The notes under the pieces are model-generated. The model was not told the DNA's origin. It saw nothing but the letters and a program-made list of their open reading frames with translations, and searched no databases. The position numbers and the translations under genes were made by a program. From Sulfitobacter donghicola DSW-25 = KCTC 12864 = JCM 14565 (GTDB lineage: Bacteria; Pseudomonadota; Alphaproteobacteria; Rhodobacterales; Rhodobacteraceae), in assembly GCF_000622405.1 (NCBI RefSeq), contig NZ_JASF01000005.1:620001-684000 (forward strand): a stretch of DNA of 64,000 nucleotides. Direction: 5' to 3'. Below are positions 25,660-35,750 of the stretch, one piece after another (positions within the stretch are counted from its first letter, which is position 1; each line of letters begins with the position of its first letter).

Positions 25660-27465
25660 TTAGTAAACCCGTGCCTTCGGCGCGATTTTCTTCAGGTCAA
25701 TGCCGCCTTCATCCTGCTTTGTCAGCGGATCAAGGTGAACAGGGCGGAAGGTCAGGTCAGCATCGTTTTCTTCAAAACGGATGAGGCTGTGCTTGCGCCA
25801 GTTCTTATCGTCGCGATCAGGGTAATCCTCATGCGCATGCGCGCCACGGCTTTCCTTGCGGGCGGCCGCTGCGGTGATGGTTGCCACCGCGTTTGGCATC
25901 AGGTTGGTCAGCTCCAGCGTTTCCATCAGATCCGAGTTCCAGACCAGCGAGTTATCCGTCACCTTCAGGTCACCCTGTTTGGCGGCTACGCCCTTCATCT
26001 TCTCTTCGCCTTCGGCCAGCGTTTTGTCGGTACGGAATACCGCCGCATCCGCCTGCATCGTCTGCTGCATCTCAAGGCGCAGCTCGGCTGTCGGGATCGC
26101 ACCCTTGGCATAGCGCAGACCGTCAAAACGATCGAATGCCGCATCAACAGATTTCTGGTTCGGCGTTGGTACCGGCGTCTTTGGATCAACGATCTCGGCT
26201 GCGCGGATCGCGGCCGCACGGCCAAACACCACAAGGTCAATGAGAGAGTTGGAGCCCAAACGGTTTGCACCGTGAACAGAGGCACAACCCGCTTCACCCA
26301 CAGCCATCAAACCTGGAGAAATCGCATCAGGGTTATCCGCCGTCGGGTTCAACACCTCACCCCAATAGTTCGTCGGGATACCGCCCATGTTATAGTGAAC
26401 AGTCGGCAGAACTGGGATCGGCTCTTTGGTCAGGTCAACACCGGCAAAGATGCGCGCAGATTCAGAGATACCCGGCAGGCGCAGGTCCAATGTTTCTGGC
26501 GGCAGGTGGTTGAGGTGCAGGTGGATGTGATCCCCCTTCTCGCCCACGCCGCGGCCTTCGCGGATTTCCATCGTCATACAGCGCGATACAACATCGCGGC
26601 TAGCAAGGTCTTTGTACGTCGGCGCGTAACGCTCCATGAAACGCTCGCCCTCGGAGTTGGTCAGATAACCACCCTCACCGCGCGCGCCCTCGGTGATCAA
26701 ACAGCCAGCGCCGTAGATACCCGTTGGGTGGAATTGAACAAATTCCATATCCTGCAAAGGCAGACCCTGACGGGCCACCATGCCGCCGCCATCACCTGTA
26801 CAGGTGTGGGCAGATGTGGCGCTGAAATAGGCGCGGCCATAGCCGCCCGTGGCCAGCACAACCATCTTGGCGCTGAACAGGTGCATGGTGCCGTCATCCA
26901 GCTTCCAGCACAGAACACCTTGGCAAACGCCATCGTCAGACATCACCAGATCAATGGCGAAATATTCGATGTAGAATTCCGCGTTGTTCTTTAGGGACTG
27001 ACCATAAAGCGTGTGCAGGATCGCGTGACCGGTCCGGTCCGCCGCCGCGCAAGTACGCTGCACAGGGGGGCCTTCGCCGAATTCAGTGGTGTGACCACCA
27101 AACGGACGCTGGTAAATCTTGCCCTCTTCGGTGCGCGAGAATGGCACGCCGTAGTGCTCTAGCTCATATACCGCTTTCGGGGCTTCACGGGCGAGATATT
27201 CCATCGCATCCGTATCCCCCAACCAGTCAGAGCCTTTTACAGTGTCATACATGTGCCACTGCCAGTTGTCTGGCCCCATGTTGCTCAGGCTGGCCGCAAT
27301 GCCGCCCTGAGCCGCAACCGTGTGGGAACGGGTTGGGAAAACCTTGGAAACACAGGCTGTGCGCAGCCCTTGTTCGGCCATACCCAATGTTGCGCGCAAA
27401 CCTGCGCCCCCTGCCCCAACTACGACAACGTCGTATTCATGGGTCTCATATTCATAAGCAGCCAT
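25660..27465 (-). CDS. sdhA: Succinate dehydrogenase flavoprotein subunit
   Basis: A 601-residue protein starting with the FAD Rossmann motif [16 protein letters not shown]. The covalent FAD histidine is His48 in SHTVAAQGG. The active-site blocks include HTEFGEGP-type [21 protein letters not shown] and [17 protein letters not shown], and the C-terminus has the usual [12 protein letters not shown]. It oxidises succinate to fumarate in complex II at the inner membrane. A 164-bp non-coding gap separates it from sdhD. Confidence 0.98.
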   Translation of the reverse strand: MAAYEYETHEYDVVVVGAGGAGLRATLGMAEQGLRTACVSKVFPTRSHTVAAQGGIAASLSNMGPDNWQWHMYDTVKGSDWLGDTDAMEYLAREAPKAVYELEHYGVPFSRTEEGKIYQRPFGGHTTEFGEGPPVQRTCAAADRTGHAILHTLYGQSLKNNAEFYIEYFAIDLVMSDDGVCQGVLCWKLDDGTMHLFSAKMVVLATGGYGRAYFSATSAHTCTGDGGGMVARQGLPLQDMEFVQFHPTGIYGAGCLITEGARGEGGYLTNSEGERFMERYAPTYKDLASRDVVSRCMTMEIREGRGVGEKGDHIHLHLNHLPPETLDLRLPGISESARIFAGVDLTKEPIPVLPTVHYNMGGIPTNYWGEVLNPTADNPDAISPGLMAVGEAGCASVHGANRLGSNSLIDLVVFGRAAAIRAAEIVDPKTPVPTPNQKSVDAAFDRFDGLRYAKGAIPTAELRLEMQQTMQADAAVFRTDKTLAEGEEKMKGVAAKQGDLKVTDNSLVWNSDLMETLELTNLMPNAVATITAAAARKESRGAHAHEDYPDRDDKNWRKHSLIRFEENDADLTFRPVHLDPLTKQDEGGIDLKKIAPKARVY

Positions 27466-27629
27466 ATCGCGCCCTCTTCAAGCTTGGGGTTGTCCGCCCT
27501 TGCGGCTCTTACCCGATCTGTACGGTCGTGGCCCTAGGCACACGATCATCTGTTTTCTCTAACGGCGAAAGCATCCGCACGTTTATCTTTTCAGGGCTGG
27601 CGACCGCGCCGCCACGCCCAAAAGCCGGA

Positions 27630-28001
27630 TCAAAGCGCCAAACGCGCAATCGCAAACAGGCCAACTGCCGCAGCACCATAGCTGATGCATGTCAGCAAGA
27701 TGATAGCGATCTTTTGCGCCATGCCGTGAACGTAGTCTTCGATCATCGTCTGCGCGCCATCGTTAAAGTGCTTGAACGACACAACAATGGTCAACGCCGC
27801 GACAATCGCAGGGAACGGACGCGCGTAATAGGCAACGATTTCCTCATAGGTACCGCCCAGCGCGGCGCCAAATGTGAACACGAACAAAGGAATAAGGATC
27901 AGCAACGCAACCGAGCTGACTTTCATCGCCCAGAAATGCGCCGTACCCGTCTTTGCCGAACCAAGGCCACGCGCACGCTTACGATCTGTCAAATATGCCA
28001 T
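27630..28001 (-). CDS. sdhD: Succinate dehydrogenase membrane anchor subunit
   Basis: A 123-residue protein with three predicted membrane helices (about 30-50, 65-83 and 98-120). FKHFNDGAQTMIEDYVHG carries the conserved His and the Asp-Tyr pair of SdhD near heme b and the quinone site. It lies 10 bp after sdhC and, with it, anchors SdhAB and reduces ubiquinone. Confidence 0.9.
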   Translation of the reverse strand: MAYLTDRKRARGLGSAKTGTAHFWAMKVSSVALLILIPLFVFTFGAALGGTYEEIVAYYARPFPAIVAALTIVVSFKHFNDGAQTMIEDYVHGMAQKIAIILLTCISYGAAAVGLFAIARLAL

Positions 28002-28011
28002 GATGCTCTCC

Positions 28012-28395
28012 TTAAACCACGATGACTGTGATCAGCGTCAGCAGAACCGAACCGCCAACACAGGCCCAGCCCAGTTTTTCCGCCGTCGGGATGTCCATCG
28101 CAATGGCATTGTCCCAGATCAGGTGACGTACACCCGCCAGCGTGTGATACCACAAACCCAAAACCGACAGGAACATGATCAGGTCGCCAAACCAGCTGGT
28201 CAAAAAGCCGTTTACGATGGCGAAATAGTCAGACCCGCTTGCCGCTGCCAAAAACCACCAAACAATCAGCAGCGATGTAATCAACATCGCGTTGCCAGTG
28301 ATCCGTGTCAGGATAGAGGTCATTGAAGTCAGTTGCGGACGGTAGATCGTCAAATGCGGTGACAGAGGGCGGTTGCCCCGGTTCACATCGGCCAT
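28012..28395 (-). CDS. sdhC: Succinate dehydrogenase cytochrome b556 subunit
   Basis: A 127-residue protein. The SdhC signature RPLSPHLTIYRPQLTSMTSILTRITG is at the N-terminus, and LWYHTLAGVRHLIWD carries the heme-ligand His near residue 87. Three membrane helices are visible. It is the first gene of the sdh operon, with AAAGGAG before its ATG, and its upstream region carries the paired TGTGATCACA palindromes described separately. Confidence 0.95.
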   Translation of the reverse strand: MADVNRGNRPLSPHLTIYRPQLTSMTSILTRITGNAMLITSLLIVWWFLAAASGSDYFAIVNGFLTSWFGDLIMFLSVLGLWYHTLAGVRHLIWDNAIAMDIPTAEKLGWACVGGSVLLTLITVIVV

Positions 28396-28521
28396 GTCAG
28401 GCTCCTTTGTGGCTACTTGCCCATACTAGTAACAATTTTTTCGCGGCTGTCACCTACGCAAGCCGCTTTTCAAGCCTATGTTTGGACAAATTGAACAATA
28501 AACCTATGGGGAATGCACATT

Positions 28522-28552
28522 TGTGATCACACCATAGCAAACTGTGATCACA
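28522..28552 (-). promoter_or_regulatory. Paired TGTGATCACA palindromes upstream of sdhC
   Basis: Perfect 10-bp palindromes TGTGATCACA lie at 28522-28531 and 28543-28552, starts 21 bp apart, about two helical turns. Read towards sdhC, the proximal copy is followed by AATGT. The same pair, with the same 11-bp spacer and the same AATGT, lies upstream of sucC at 34290-34320. The proximal copy is 127 bp from the sdhC start codon. These are very likely operators of a common regulator, whose identity is unknown. Confidence 0.8.
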
Positions 28553-28635
28553 GACACCAAAGCCCCGATTGCCATGGTCAATATTCGCGCAAAATCCGAC
28601 AGATTTACTCGGATTTACAATCGAATCCCCACTTT

Positions 28636-28645
28636 CGTGATCACA
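28636..28645 (-). promoter_or_regulatory. Third, near-perfect TGTGATCACA site upstream of sdhC
   Basis: CGTGATCACA on the plus strand, differing from the pair at one base. It lies 84 bp further upstream, between the pair and the mdh terminator. It could be an auxiliary operator for looping or extended binding. No equivalent third copy is seen upstream of sucC. Confidence 0.5.
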
Positions 28646-28676
28646 AACCAGAACCGCACTGCTGGCTAAAACGAAA

Positions 28677-28704
28677 AAGGGCACCCCGAAACCGGAGTGC
28701 CCTT
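28677..28704 (-). terminator. Rho-independent terminator of mdh
   Basis: A 12-bp stem with one mismatch (AAGGGCACcCCG with CGGaGTGCCCTT) around a 4-nt loop. On the minus strand it is followed by TTTCGTTTT. It is 24 bp past the mdh stop and resembles the ecm terminator stem. Confidence 0.8.
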
Positions 28705-28728
28705 AGAAAACTCTTCAAAAGTTTAGGC

Positions 28729-30010
<1,282 letters not shown>

Positions 30011-30760
30011 ATGCTTGATCTTTGGTTTTTTGCCCTCGCTGGACCGGCGGTGATCTTTGCTGGCATTTCCAAAGGCGGCTTTGGTTCGGGGGCTGCATTT
30101 GCCTCCTCTTCGATCCTCGCATTGGTGATCGAACCGCGATTGGCTCTGGGGGTTATGCTCCCCCTATTGATGCTAATCGATCTGGCATCACTAAAACCCT
30201 ATTGGGGAAAATGGCACCCAAAAGAAGCCCTCCTCCTCATCATCGGCGGCCTACCCGGCGTCGCCTTGGGCGTTGCATTGTACAAAATCGCGTCGCCCGA
30301 TCTTTTAAGGGTCTTGATCGGCACCATCTCAGTCGGCTTTGTCCTCTGGCAAGTCAGCCAAAAGAAAGGCTGGCTCACCCTAGGCAAAGGGCCCCTCCCC
30401 GACAGCGCAGGCTTTTTGGCTGGGCTTGTTGCCGGATTCACCAGTTTTGTCAGCCATGCGGGCGGCCCGCCTGCGGCGATCTTTCTGCTGTCGCGCAACA
30501 TCAGCAAAACCGGTTATCAGGCAACCTCGGTTCTTGTCTTTTCGACGATAAACCTAGCCAAATTCGTGCCCTACGCCTTCTTGGGCATGTTCACCCTAGA
30601 AACCGCGACCGCCAATCTGGCCCTCGCACCCTTTGCCCTTTTGGGCACATGGCTGGGCGTCCACGCCCATCGCGCACTATCCGAGCGCGCATTTTTCACG
30701 TTCACCTATGTCCTGCTGACCCTAACCGGCCTCAAATTGCTTTGGGATGGGCTCAGCTGA
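30011..30760 (+). CDS. TauE/SafE (TSUP) family permease
   Basis: A 249-residue membrane protein with about eight hydrophobic segments. The duplicated motifs are GISKGGFGSGAAFASSS near residue 20 and VAGFTSFVSHAGGPPAAIFLL near residue 140, typical of the shorter TSUP branch. The transported anion is unknown. It is a different branch from the 303-residue TSUP protein at 8028 and has no TIGR02186 partner. It converges on a small secreted-protein gene with a 2-bp gap. Confidence 0.82.
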   Translation: MLDLWFFALAGPAVIFAGISKGGFGSGAAFASSSILALVIEPRLALGVMLPLLMLIDLASLKPYWGKWHPKEALLLIIGGLPGVALGVALYKIASPDLLRVLIGTISVGFVLWQVSQKKGWLTLGKGPLPDSAGFLAGLVAGFTSFVSHAGGPPAAIFLLSRNISKTGYQATSVLVFSTINLAKFVPYAFLGMFTLETATANLALAPFALLGTWLGVHAHRALSERAFFTFTYVLLTLTGLKLLWDGLS

Positions 30761-30762
30761 CG

Positions 30763-31095
30763 TCAGGCATCATTGCCTTTTGCTGGCAGGGCTTCGGCAA
30801 CTTCCTCAAACGCCTGCCCCGATGCAACAAGGCAGCTCATTCCAGCTGTTGTTGTCACCAAAATGGTCCAACTCCCTGTTTCATCACTGGCAAATACCTC
30901 AACCATCGAATTGTTAGACCCCAACCCAACGGATTGACGTGTCTCACCATATCGGTCCGCCAGTCGCGTGATGACGGCCTCCCGCTCACCACAGTTCGGG
31001 CTGGTTTGCGCCTTTACGGATGATGTGGATAGAACAAACAGGGCTGCCGCAGCTGTAAGCGCAGCAAGGTGCAGAATTTTAGCGGTTCGTGTCAT
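30763..31095 (-). CDS. Small secreted hypothetical protein (110 aa)
   Basis: A Sec signal peptide (to about SSVKAQ, residue 30) is followed by an 80-residue domain with two Cys (NCGEREAVITRLADRYGET and GMSCLVASGQAFE) that are probably disulfide-linked in the periplasm. TWTI-like GSWTILVTTTAGMSC suggests a small beta-sheet sensor or binding fold. I recall similar proteins in other roseobacters but no function. It is a single gene, divergent from the malyl-CoA thioesterase gene. Confidence 0.7.
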   Translation of the reverse strand: MTRTAKILHLAALTAAAALFVLSTSSVKAQTSPNCGEREAVITRLADRYGETRQSVGLGSNNSMVEVFASDETGSWTILVTTTAGMSCLVASGQAFEEVAEALPAKGNDA

Positions 31096-31371
31096 TTCAT
31101 TTCCTTCCGGGACTCTTCGCGCAAGTCACCCCGCGCAGCTACTCTGAAGCAATGCATCCAGCCTGTCGGGAATGCATTCATCCCCAGCCAAACTGCGACA
31201 TCTGAAGCCAAGCTTGCCCTAAAGAGGTTGAAAACGGAGTTAACGCAGCGTCCGCACCCCAATCGCCACGCTTTTTGCTGCGCCGCGGCGCGATTGCGCT
31301 TGAACTTTACGGCAAAAAATGCGCCTCTGCGCGCAACAATATTACGCCAGCATTACAAACAGGAGCCCACC

Positions 31372-32229
31372 ATGCCCTCAATCGCCCGCCCCCTGCGTTC
31401 CGTTCTCTACATCCCCGGCTCCAAACCCCGCGCATTGGACAAGGCCCGCGGCCTGCCCGCCGATGCGATCATCTTTGACCTCGAAGATGCCGTAACGCCT
31501 GAAGAAAAAACCAGCGCGCGCGCCACCTTGGCCGAGGCGCTGGCAACAGGTGGCTATGGCAGCCGTATGAAGATCATCCGCATCAACGGCTTGGATACCG
31601 AATGGGGCGCCGATGACGCCAAAGCCGCAAAAGAAATGGGCGCCGATGCGATTCTCTTGCCAAAGGTGAACACACCTGCCGATCTGCATGCACTGGCCGC
31701 ATTGGTTGGCGATGTGCCGCTATGGGCGATGATGGAAACGCCCCTTGGTATGTTGAACGCCGCAGCAATCGCCGCGCATTCCCAACTGCAAGGCATGGTG
31801 ATGGGCACAAATGATCTGGCCAAAGATCTGCAAACCCGCTTCCGCGCTGATCGCCTGCCGCTGATGGCAGGGCTTGGCCTTTGTGTGCTGGCGGGCAAGG
31901 CCCATGGCGTTGCGCTGATCGACGGTGTTTATAACGCCTTCAAAGACGACGAAGGCCTCAAGGTCGAATGCGACCAAGGCCGCGATATGGGCTTTGACGG
32001 CAAAACCCTGATCCACCCCGCCCAGCTAGAGGTCGCCAACGCGGCCTTCTCCCCCTCCGAGGCCGAGATCGAAATCGCGCGCCGCCAGATCGCTGCCTTT
32101 GAAGAAGCCGAAGCAGCAGGCCAAGGCGTTGCAGTTGTAGACGGCAAGATCGTGGAAAACCTTCATGTTGCAACAGCCCGTGAAACACTGGCAAAACTGG
32201 ATGCAATCGCAGCACTCAGCACGGAGTAA
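31372..32229 (+). CDS. mcl2: (3S)-malyl-CoA thioesterase (Mcl2-type, CitE superfamily)
   Basis: A 285-residue HpcH/HpaI-CitE family protein: RSVLYIPGSKPRALDKARGL, the Mg-site IIFDLEDAV, MMETPLGMLNA, MGTNDLAKDLQTR and GFDGKTLIHPAQL. The short length and the SKxRALxKARGL/GTNDLAK pattern match what I know of Rhodobacter sphaeroides Mcl2, a malyl-CoA thioesterase, better than the longer Mcl1 lyase. It releases malate from malyl-CoA at the end of the ethylmalonyl-CoA pathway. AGGAG precedes the ATG at 31372, and long open extensions upstream are rejected. It heads an operon with nnrU, DUF1737 and mesaconyl-CoA hydratase. Confidence 0.85.
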   Translation: MPSIARPLRSVLYIPGSKPRALDKARGLPADAIIFDLEDAVTPEEKTSARATLAEALATGGYGSRMKIIRINGLDTEWGADDAKAAKEMGADAILLPKVNTPADLHALAALVGDVPLWAMMETPLGMLNAAAIAAHSQLQGMVMGTNDLAKDLQTRFRADRLPLMAGLGLCVLAGKAHGVALIDGVYNAFKDDEGLKVECDQGRDMGFDGKTLIHPAQLEVANAAFSPSEAEIEIARRQIAAFEEAEAAGQGVAVVDGKIVENLHVATARETLAKLDAIAALSTE

Positions 32230-32232
32230 CCC

Positions 32233-32787
32233 ATGTTTCTTCTTATTCTCGGCGTCGCCCTCTGGACCGCGGCCCACTACTTTAAACGGCTGATGCCAGA
32301 TCAGCGGATCGCCCTTGGCGCCCCTGGCAAAGGGATCATGGCGGTCGCTATCGTTGCCTCGCTGATCCTGATGATCGTCGGCTATCGCATGGCCGCCTTT
32401 ATCCCGATTTGGACACCACCTGCGATCTTTAGCGGGTTTAACAACGGCCTGATGTTGTTGGCTCTTTGGGTCTATGGATCCTCCGCTGCCAAAGGCGCCA
32501 AAGCATGGCCCGCCTATAAAACCCGCCACCCGCAACTGCTGGCCGTAAAAATCTGGGCGCTGGCGCACCTTCTGGTGAACGGCGATCTGGCCTCGATCAT
32601 CCTGTTTGGCGGCATTCTTGGCTGGGCTGTCGGTTCCGTCATCCTGATCAACAAAGCCGAGCCCAACTGGACCGCGCCAGAGCGCGCCGAACGTCCAACC
32701 TATATCCGCCTTGCTGTGATCTCTGTTGTGCTTTTCGCGGTCATCGCGGGCATTCACATCGCCCTTGGCGTTAATCCCTTTTCCTGA
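32233..32787 (+). CDS. nnrU: NnrU family membrane protein
   Basis: A 184-residue polytopic protein with about five hydrophobic segments and the NnrU pattern (AAHYFKRLMP, KTRHPQLLAVKIWALAHLLVNGDLASIILFG). In denitrifiers NnrU is tied to nitric-oxide metabolism. In many non-denitrifying alphaproteobacteria its role is unclear. It starts 3 bp after mcl2, so it is co-transcribed with carbon-assimilation genes, with no denitrification genes in sight. Confidence 0.85.
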   Translation: MFLLILGVALWTAAHYFKRLMPDQRIALGAPGKGIMAVAIVASLILMIVGYRMAAFIPIWTPPAIFSGFNNGLMLLALWVYGSSAAKGAKAWPAYKTRHPQLLAVKIWALAHLLVNGDLASIILFGGILGWAVGSVILINKAEPNWTAPERAERPTYIRLAVISVVLFAVIAGIHIALGVNPFS

Positions 32788-32802
32788 ACCACGGGTAAGC
32801 AC

Positions 32803-33006
32803 ATGAAACTCTATCGTTTCCTCTCCGAAGAAGACACCGCCGCCTTTTGCCACAAGGTAACAGAGGCCCTCAACAAAGGCTGGGAGCTATACGGCTCTCC
32901 CACTCAAACATGGGATCACGCCGCAGGTGTGATGCGCTGCGGCCAATCCGTCGTGAAAGAGGTCGAAGGCACCTACACCCCAGAAACCAAATTAGGAGCG
33001 CATTGA
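32803..33006 (+). CDS. DUF1737 domain protein (67 aa)
   Basis: A 67-residue protein, MKLYRFLSEEDTAAFCHKV followed by ALNKGWELYGSPTQ, the compact DUF1737 domain of unknown function. It lies between nnrU and mch, 15 bp after the former and 1 bp before the latter, so it is firmly part of the operon. It could be a small binding or adaptor domain. Nothing catalytic is visible. Confidence 0.78.
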   Translation: MKLYRFLSEEDTAAFCHKVTEALNKGWELYGSPTQTWDHAAGVMRCGQSVVKEVEGTYTPETKLGAH

Positions 33007-33007
33007 A

Positions 33008-34042
33008 ATGGCGACCAAAACAAACTCAGGCCGCTTCTTCGAAGACTACTCCGTTGGTCAAATCCTCACCCACGCCGTGCCCCGCACGGTGAAAATGGGC
33101 GAGCGCGCGCTTTATCACGCGCTGTATCCAGCGCGTCACGCGCTATACTCGTCGGATCAATTCGCCCAAGACTGCGGCCTACCCTTCAGCCCGCTGGACG
33201 ATATGATCGCCTTTCACGTGATCTTTGGCAAAACCGTGCCTGATGTATCGCTGAACGCGGTTGCGAACCTCGGCTATGCCCAAGGCCGCTGGCTGCTGCC
33301 CGTCTGGCCCGGTGACACGCTGCGCTCCCAATCCGAGGTAATCGGGCTCAAGCAAAACTCAAACGGGAAAACGGGTGTTGTCTATGTGCGCACCACTGGG
33401 CTGAACCAACACGACGAAGCGGTGATGGAATATGTCCGCTGGGTTATGGTGCGCAAACGCGACGTAGACGCAGCCGCCCCCGATACCGTTGTCCCTGACC
33501 TGCCAAAGGCAATCGCCGCCGAGGATCTGGTGATCCCGCAAGGGCTCGACTTTACGAACTACAACTTTGACCTCGCTGGCGAACCCCACCGCTGGGGCGA
33601 CTATGAGGTGGGCGAAAAAATCGACCACGTTGATGGTGTGACCGTTGAAGAGGCCGAACACATGATGGCCACGCGCCTGTGGCAGAACACCGCCAAAGTG
33701 CACTTTGACACCTCGGCGCGTCCCGACGGCAGCCGCCTGATCTATGGGGGTCACGTGATCTCGATGGCGCGAGCATTGTCGTTTAACGGGCTGGCCAACG
33801 CGCAAATGGTTGTCGGCCTGAACGGCGGCGCCCATGCAAACCCCTGCCTGTCTGGCGACACAATCCGCGCATGGTCCGAAGTCATCGACAAAGCCGAAAC
33901 AGCCGCCCCCGGCGTTGGCGCCATCCGCTTGCGCCTTGTCGCTACCAAAGGTGGCGAGCCGTTCGAGCTGCGCGGCGAAGATGGCAAATACCTGCCAACC
34001 GTTCTGCTTGATCTCGACTATTGGGCGCTGATCCCCACCTGA
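33008..34042 (+). CDS. mch: Mesaconyl-CoA hydratase (tandem MaoC-like hot-dog protein)
   Basis: A 344-residue protein made of two MaoC-like halves. The first starts RFFEDYSVGQILTHAVPRTV and contains HALYPARHALYSS; the second starts RWGDYEVGEKIDHVDGVTVEEAEH and contains LIYGGHVISMARAL. This double hot-dog with the PLDD loop is typical of the ethylmalonyl-CoA pathway hydratase that converts mesaconyl-C1-CoA to beta-methylmalyl-CoA. The linkage with mcl2 and the ccrA/ecm locus in the same window supports the call. It starts 1 bp after the DUF1737 stop. Confidence 0.9.
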   Translation: MATKTNSGRFFEDYSVGQILTHAVPRTVKMGERALYHALYPARHALYSSDQFAQDCGLPFSPLDDMIAFHVIFGKTVPDVSLNAVANLGYAQGRWLLPVWPGDTLRSQSEVIGLKQNSNGKTGVVYVRTTGLNQHDEAVMEYVRWVMVRKRDVDAAAPDTVVPDLPKAIAAEDLVIPQGLDFTNYNFDLAGEPHRWGDYEVGEKIDHVDGVTVEEAEHMMATRLWQNTAKVHFDTSARPDGSRLIYGGHVISMARALSFNGLANAQMVVGLNGGAHANPCLSGDTIRAWSEVIDKAETAAPGVGAIRLRLVATKGGEPFELRGEDGKYLPTVLLDLDYWALIPT

Positions 34043-34430
34043 TCAGCCCTCAACATCAAAACGCTGCCACCATCCCTTTTCGCGGCCATGGTGGCAGCCC
34101 TCCCCCAAACACCCCCCTTCCGCTGCCAGAGCACGCCAAAGCCAACCGCCTTGCGTGCCCCACCGCAAAAGCAAACAGGCCGCGCGGCGATTTATCCCTT
34201 AAAATTCGATCATTTTTACCGCATCCCGAATCTTTTCCGCCCAAGATTTCACGGCTCTTTGGGTAAAGTTCGAAGTACATTTCCCTTTTTGTGATCACAG
34301 CTATTTAACGTGTGATCACAAATGTCACTTTTATGTGGATTATTTCAAAAACCTGCGAAAAGCTGTTCAGGAAATATTACGTATCTGGCGTATAACACGC
34401 GAGATCAAAACCAAAGACGGGACCGTTTCT
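34043..34430 (+). other. suc upstream regulatory region
   Basis: The 388 bp between mch and sucC hold no credible gene. Open frames exist on both strands but lack ribosome-binding sites and have poor codon use. The mch-proximal half is GC-rich and featureless to me, with no clear terminator. The sucC-proximal half turns AT-rich and contains the paired TGTGATCACA sites. The promoter probably lies within 34321-34400. Confidence 0.7.
34290..34320 (+). promoter_or_regulatory. Paired TGTGATCACA palindromes upstream of sucC
   Basis: Perfect copies lie at 34290-34299 and 34311-34320, starts 21 bp apart. The proximal copy is followed by AATGT and ends 111 bp before the sucC ATG. Spacing, orientation relative to the gene and the flanking G and AATGT are identical to the pair upstream of sdhC. 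This is most simply a shared operator for succinyl-CoA and succinate metabolism. Confidence 0.8.
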
Positions 34431-35624
34431 ATGAACATCCACGAATATCAGGCGAAAGCCCTCCTGCGCAGCTACGGCGCACCAGTCTCTGACGGGCGCG
34501 TTGTCCTCAAAGCAGAAGACGCCAAATCTGCAGCAGCGGAATTGGACGGCCCAATGTGGGTGGTTAAGGCGCAGATCCACGCAGGTGGTCGCGGCAAAGG
34601 TAAATTCAAAGAAGCAGACGCTGGCGAAGCTGGCGGTGTGCGTTTGACCAAATCTGTGGCCGAAGCCGCAGAAGAAGCACAGAAAATGCTCGGCCGCACA
34701 TTGGTCACGCACCAGACTGGCCCAGCGGGCAAGCAGGTCAACCGCGTCTACATCGAAGACGGTTCCGGCATCGAAACCGAATTGTACCTCGCCCTGCTGG
34801 TTGACCGCGAAACATCGCGCGTTGGCTTTGTCTGCTCCACCGAGGGCGGCATGGACATCGAAGAAGTTGCCGAAAGCACACCAGAGAAAATCATCAACTT
34901 CTCCGTTGATCCCGCAACTGGTTTTCAGGCATTCCACGGCCGCCGCGTTGCATTCGCGCTGGGTCTGGAAGGCAAAGCAGTCAAGCAGTGCGTTGGCCTG
35001 ATGGGTCTGCTCTACAAAGCGTTCATCGAACGCGACATGGAAATGCTCGAAATCAACCCGCTGATCGTGACCGACACGGGTGATCTGAAAGTTCTCGACG
35101 CCAAAGTATCCTTTGACGGCAACGCCATGTACCGTCAGGCAGAGGTTTCCGAACTGCGCGACGAAACCGAAGAAGACCCCAAAGAGCTTGAGGCCTCCAA
35201 ATACGACCTCAACTATATCGCTCTGGACGGTGAAATCGGCTGCATGGTGAACGGTGCGGGTCTGGCGATGGCCACAATGGACATCATCAAACTCTACGGT
35301 GCCGAGCCTGCAAACTTCCTCGACGTTGGGGGCGGCGCCACCAAAGAGAAAGTGACCGAAGCGTTCAAAATCATCACCTCCGACCCACAGGTCAAAGGCA
35401 TCCTTGTTAACATCTTTGGTGGCATCATGCGTTGTGACGTCATCGCTGAAGGTGTTGTTGCCGCGGTGAAAGAGGTTGGCCTGAAGGTTCCTCTCGTTGT
35501 GCGCCTTGAGGGTACAAATGTTGAAGAAGGCAAAGCCATCATCAACAACTCTGGCCTTGACGTGATCGCAGCTGACGACCTGAAAGACGGCGCTCAGAAG
35601 ATCGTGAAAGCCGTAAAGGGCTAA
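34431..35624 (+). CDS. sucC: Succinate-CoA ligase (ADP-forming) beta subunit
   Basis: A 397-residue ATP-grasp protein: [19 protein letters not shown] at the N-terminus, [16 protein letters not shown] for nucleotide, [13 protein letters not shown] for Mg, and [27 protein letters not shown] with [16 protein letters not shown] in the C-terminal ligase domain. With SucD it converts succinyl-CoA to succinate with NTP formation. The start is the conserved MNIHEYQ. It is the first gene of the long suc-lpd run and lies directly downstream of the palindrome pair. Confidence 0.97.
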   Translation: MNIHEYQAKALLRSYGAPVSDGRVVLKAEDAKSAAAELDGPMWVVKAQIHAGGRGKGKFKEADAGEAGGVRLTKSVAEAAEEAQKMLGRTLVTHQTGPAGKQVNRVYIEDGSGIETELYLALLVDRETSRVGFVCSTEGGMDIEEVAESTPEKIINFSVDPATGFQAFHGRRVAFALGLEGKAVKQCVGLMGLLYKAFIERDMEMLEINPLIVTDTGDLKVLDAKVSFDGNAMYRQAEVSELRDETEEDPKELEASKYDLNYIALDGEIGCMVNGAGLAMATMDIIKLYGAEPANFLDVGGGATKEKVTEAFKIITSDPQVKGILVNIFGGIMRCDVIAEGVVAAVKEVGLKVPLVVRLEGTNVEEGKAIINNSGLDVIAADDLKDGAQKIVKAVKG

Positions 35625-35750
35625 GTTACCCCGAATGATGCCAGCGTTGCGGCCCCGCGCCGCGACGCCAAACGTAAAACGCCAAACGCCTAAGCCAACG
35701 CAAAACAGCTTGGGCCAACATCGGCAAAGAAAACAGAAAGGGTGACTGAA

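Larger units (their letters stand above)
28396..28676 (-). other. sdh upstream regulatory region
   Basis: The 333 bp between sdhC and mdh contain no convincing gene. Short frames here have no ribosome-binding site. The region holds two TGTGATCACA palindromes at 28522-28552, a third near-copy at 28636-28645 and the mdh terminator at its far end. The sdh promoter must lie in roughly 28396-28520, where I see no clear -35/-10 pair. Confidence 0.7.

Noticed and set aside
27466..27629. The gap between sdhA and sdhD as a possible extra small gene
   Set aside because: No frame with a start, ribosome-binding site and sensible composition was found; it is probably untranslated spacer.
34056..34298. 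An 80-codon minus-strand frame in the suc upstream region
   Set aside because: It runs through the operator pair, lacks a ribosome-binding site and resembles nothing known to me.
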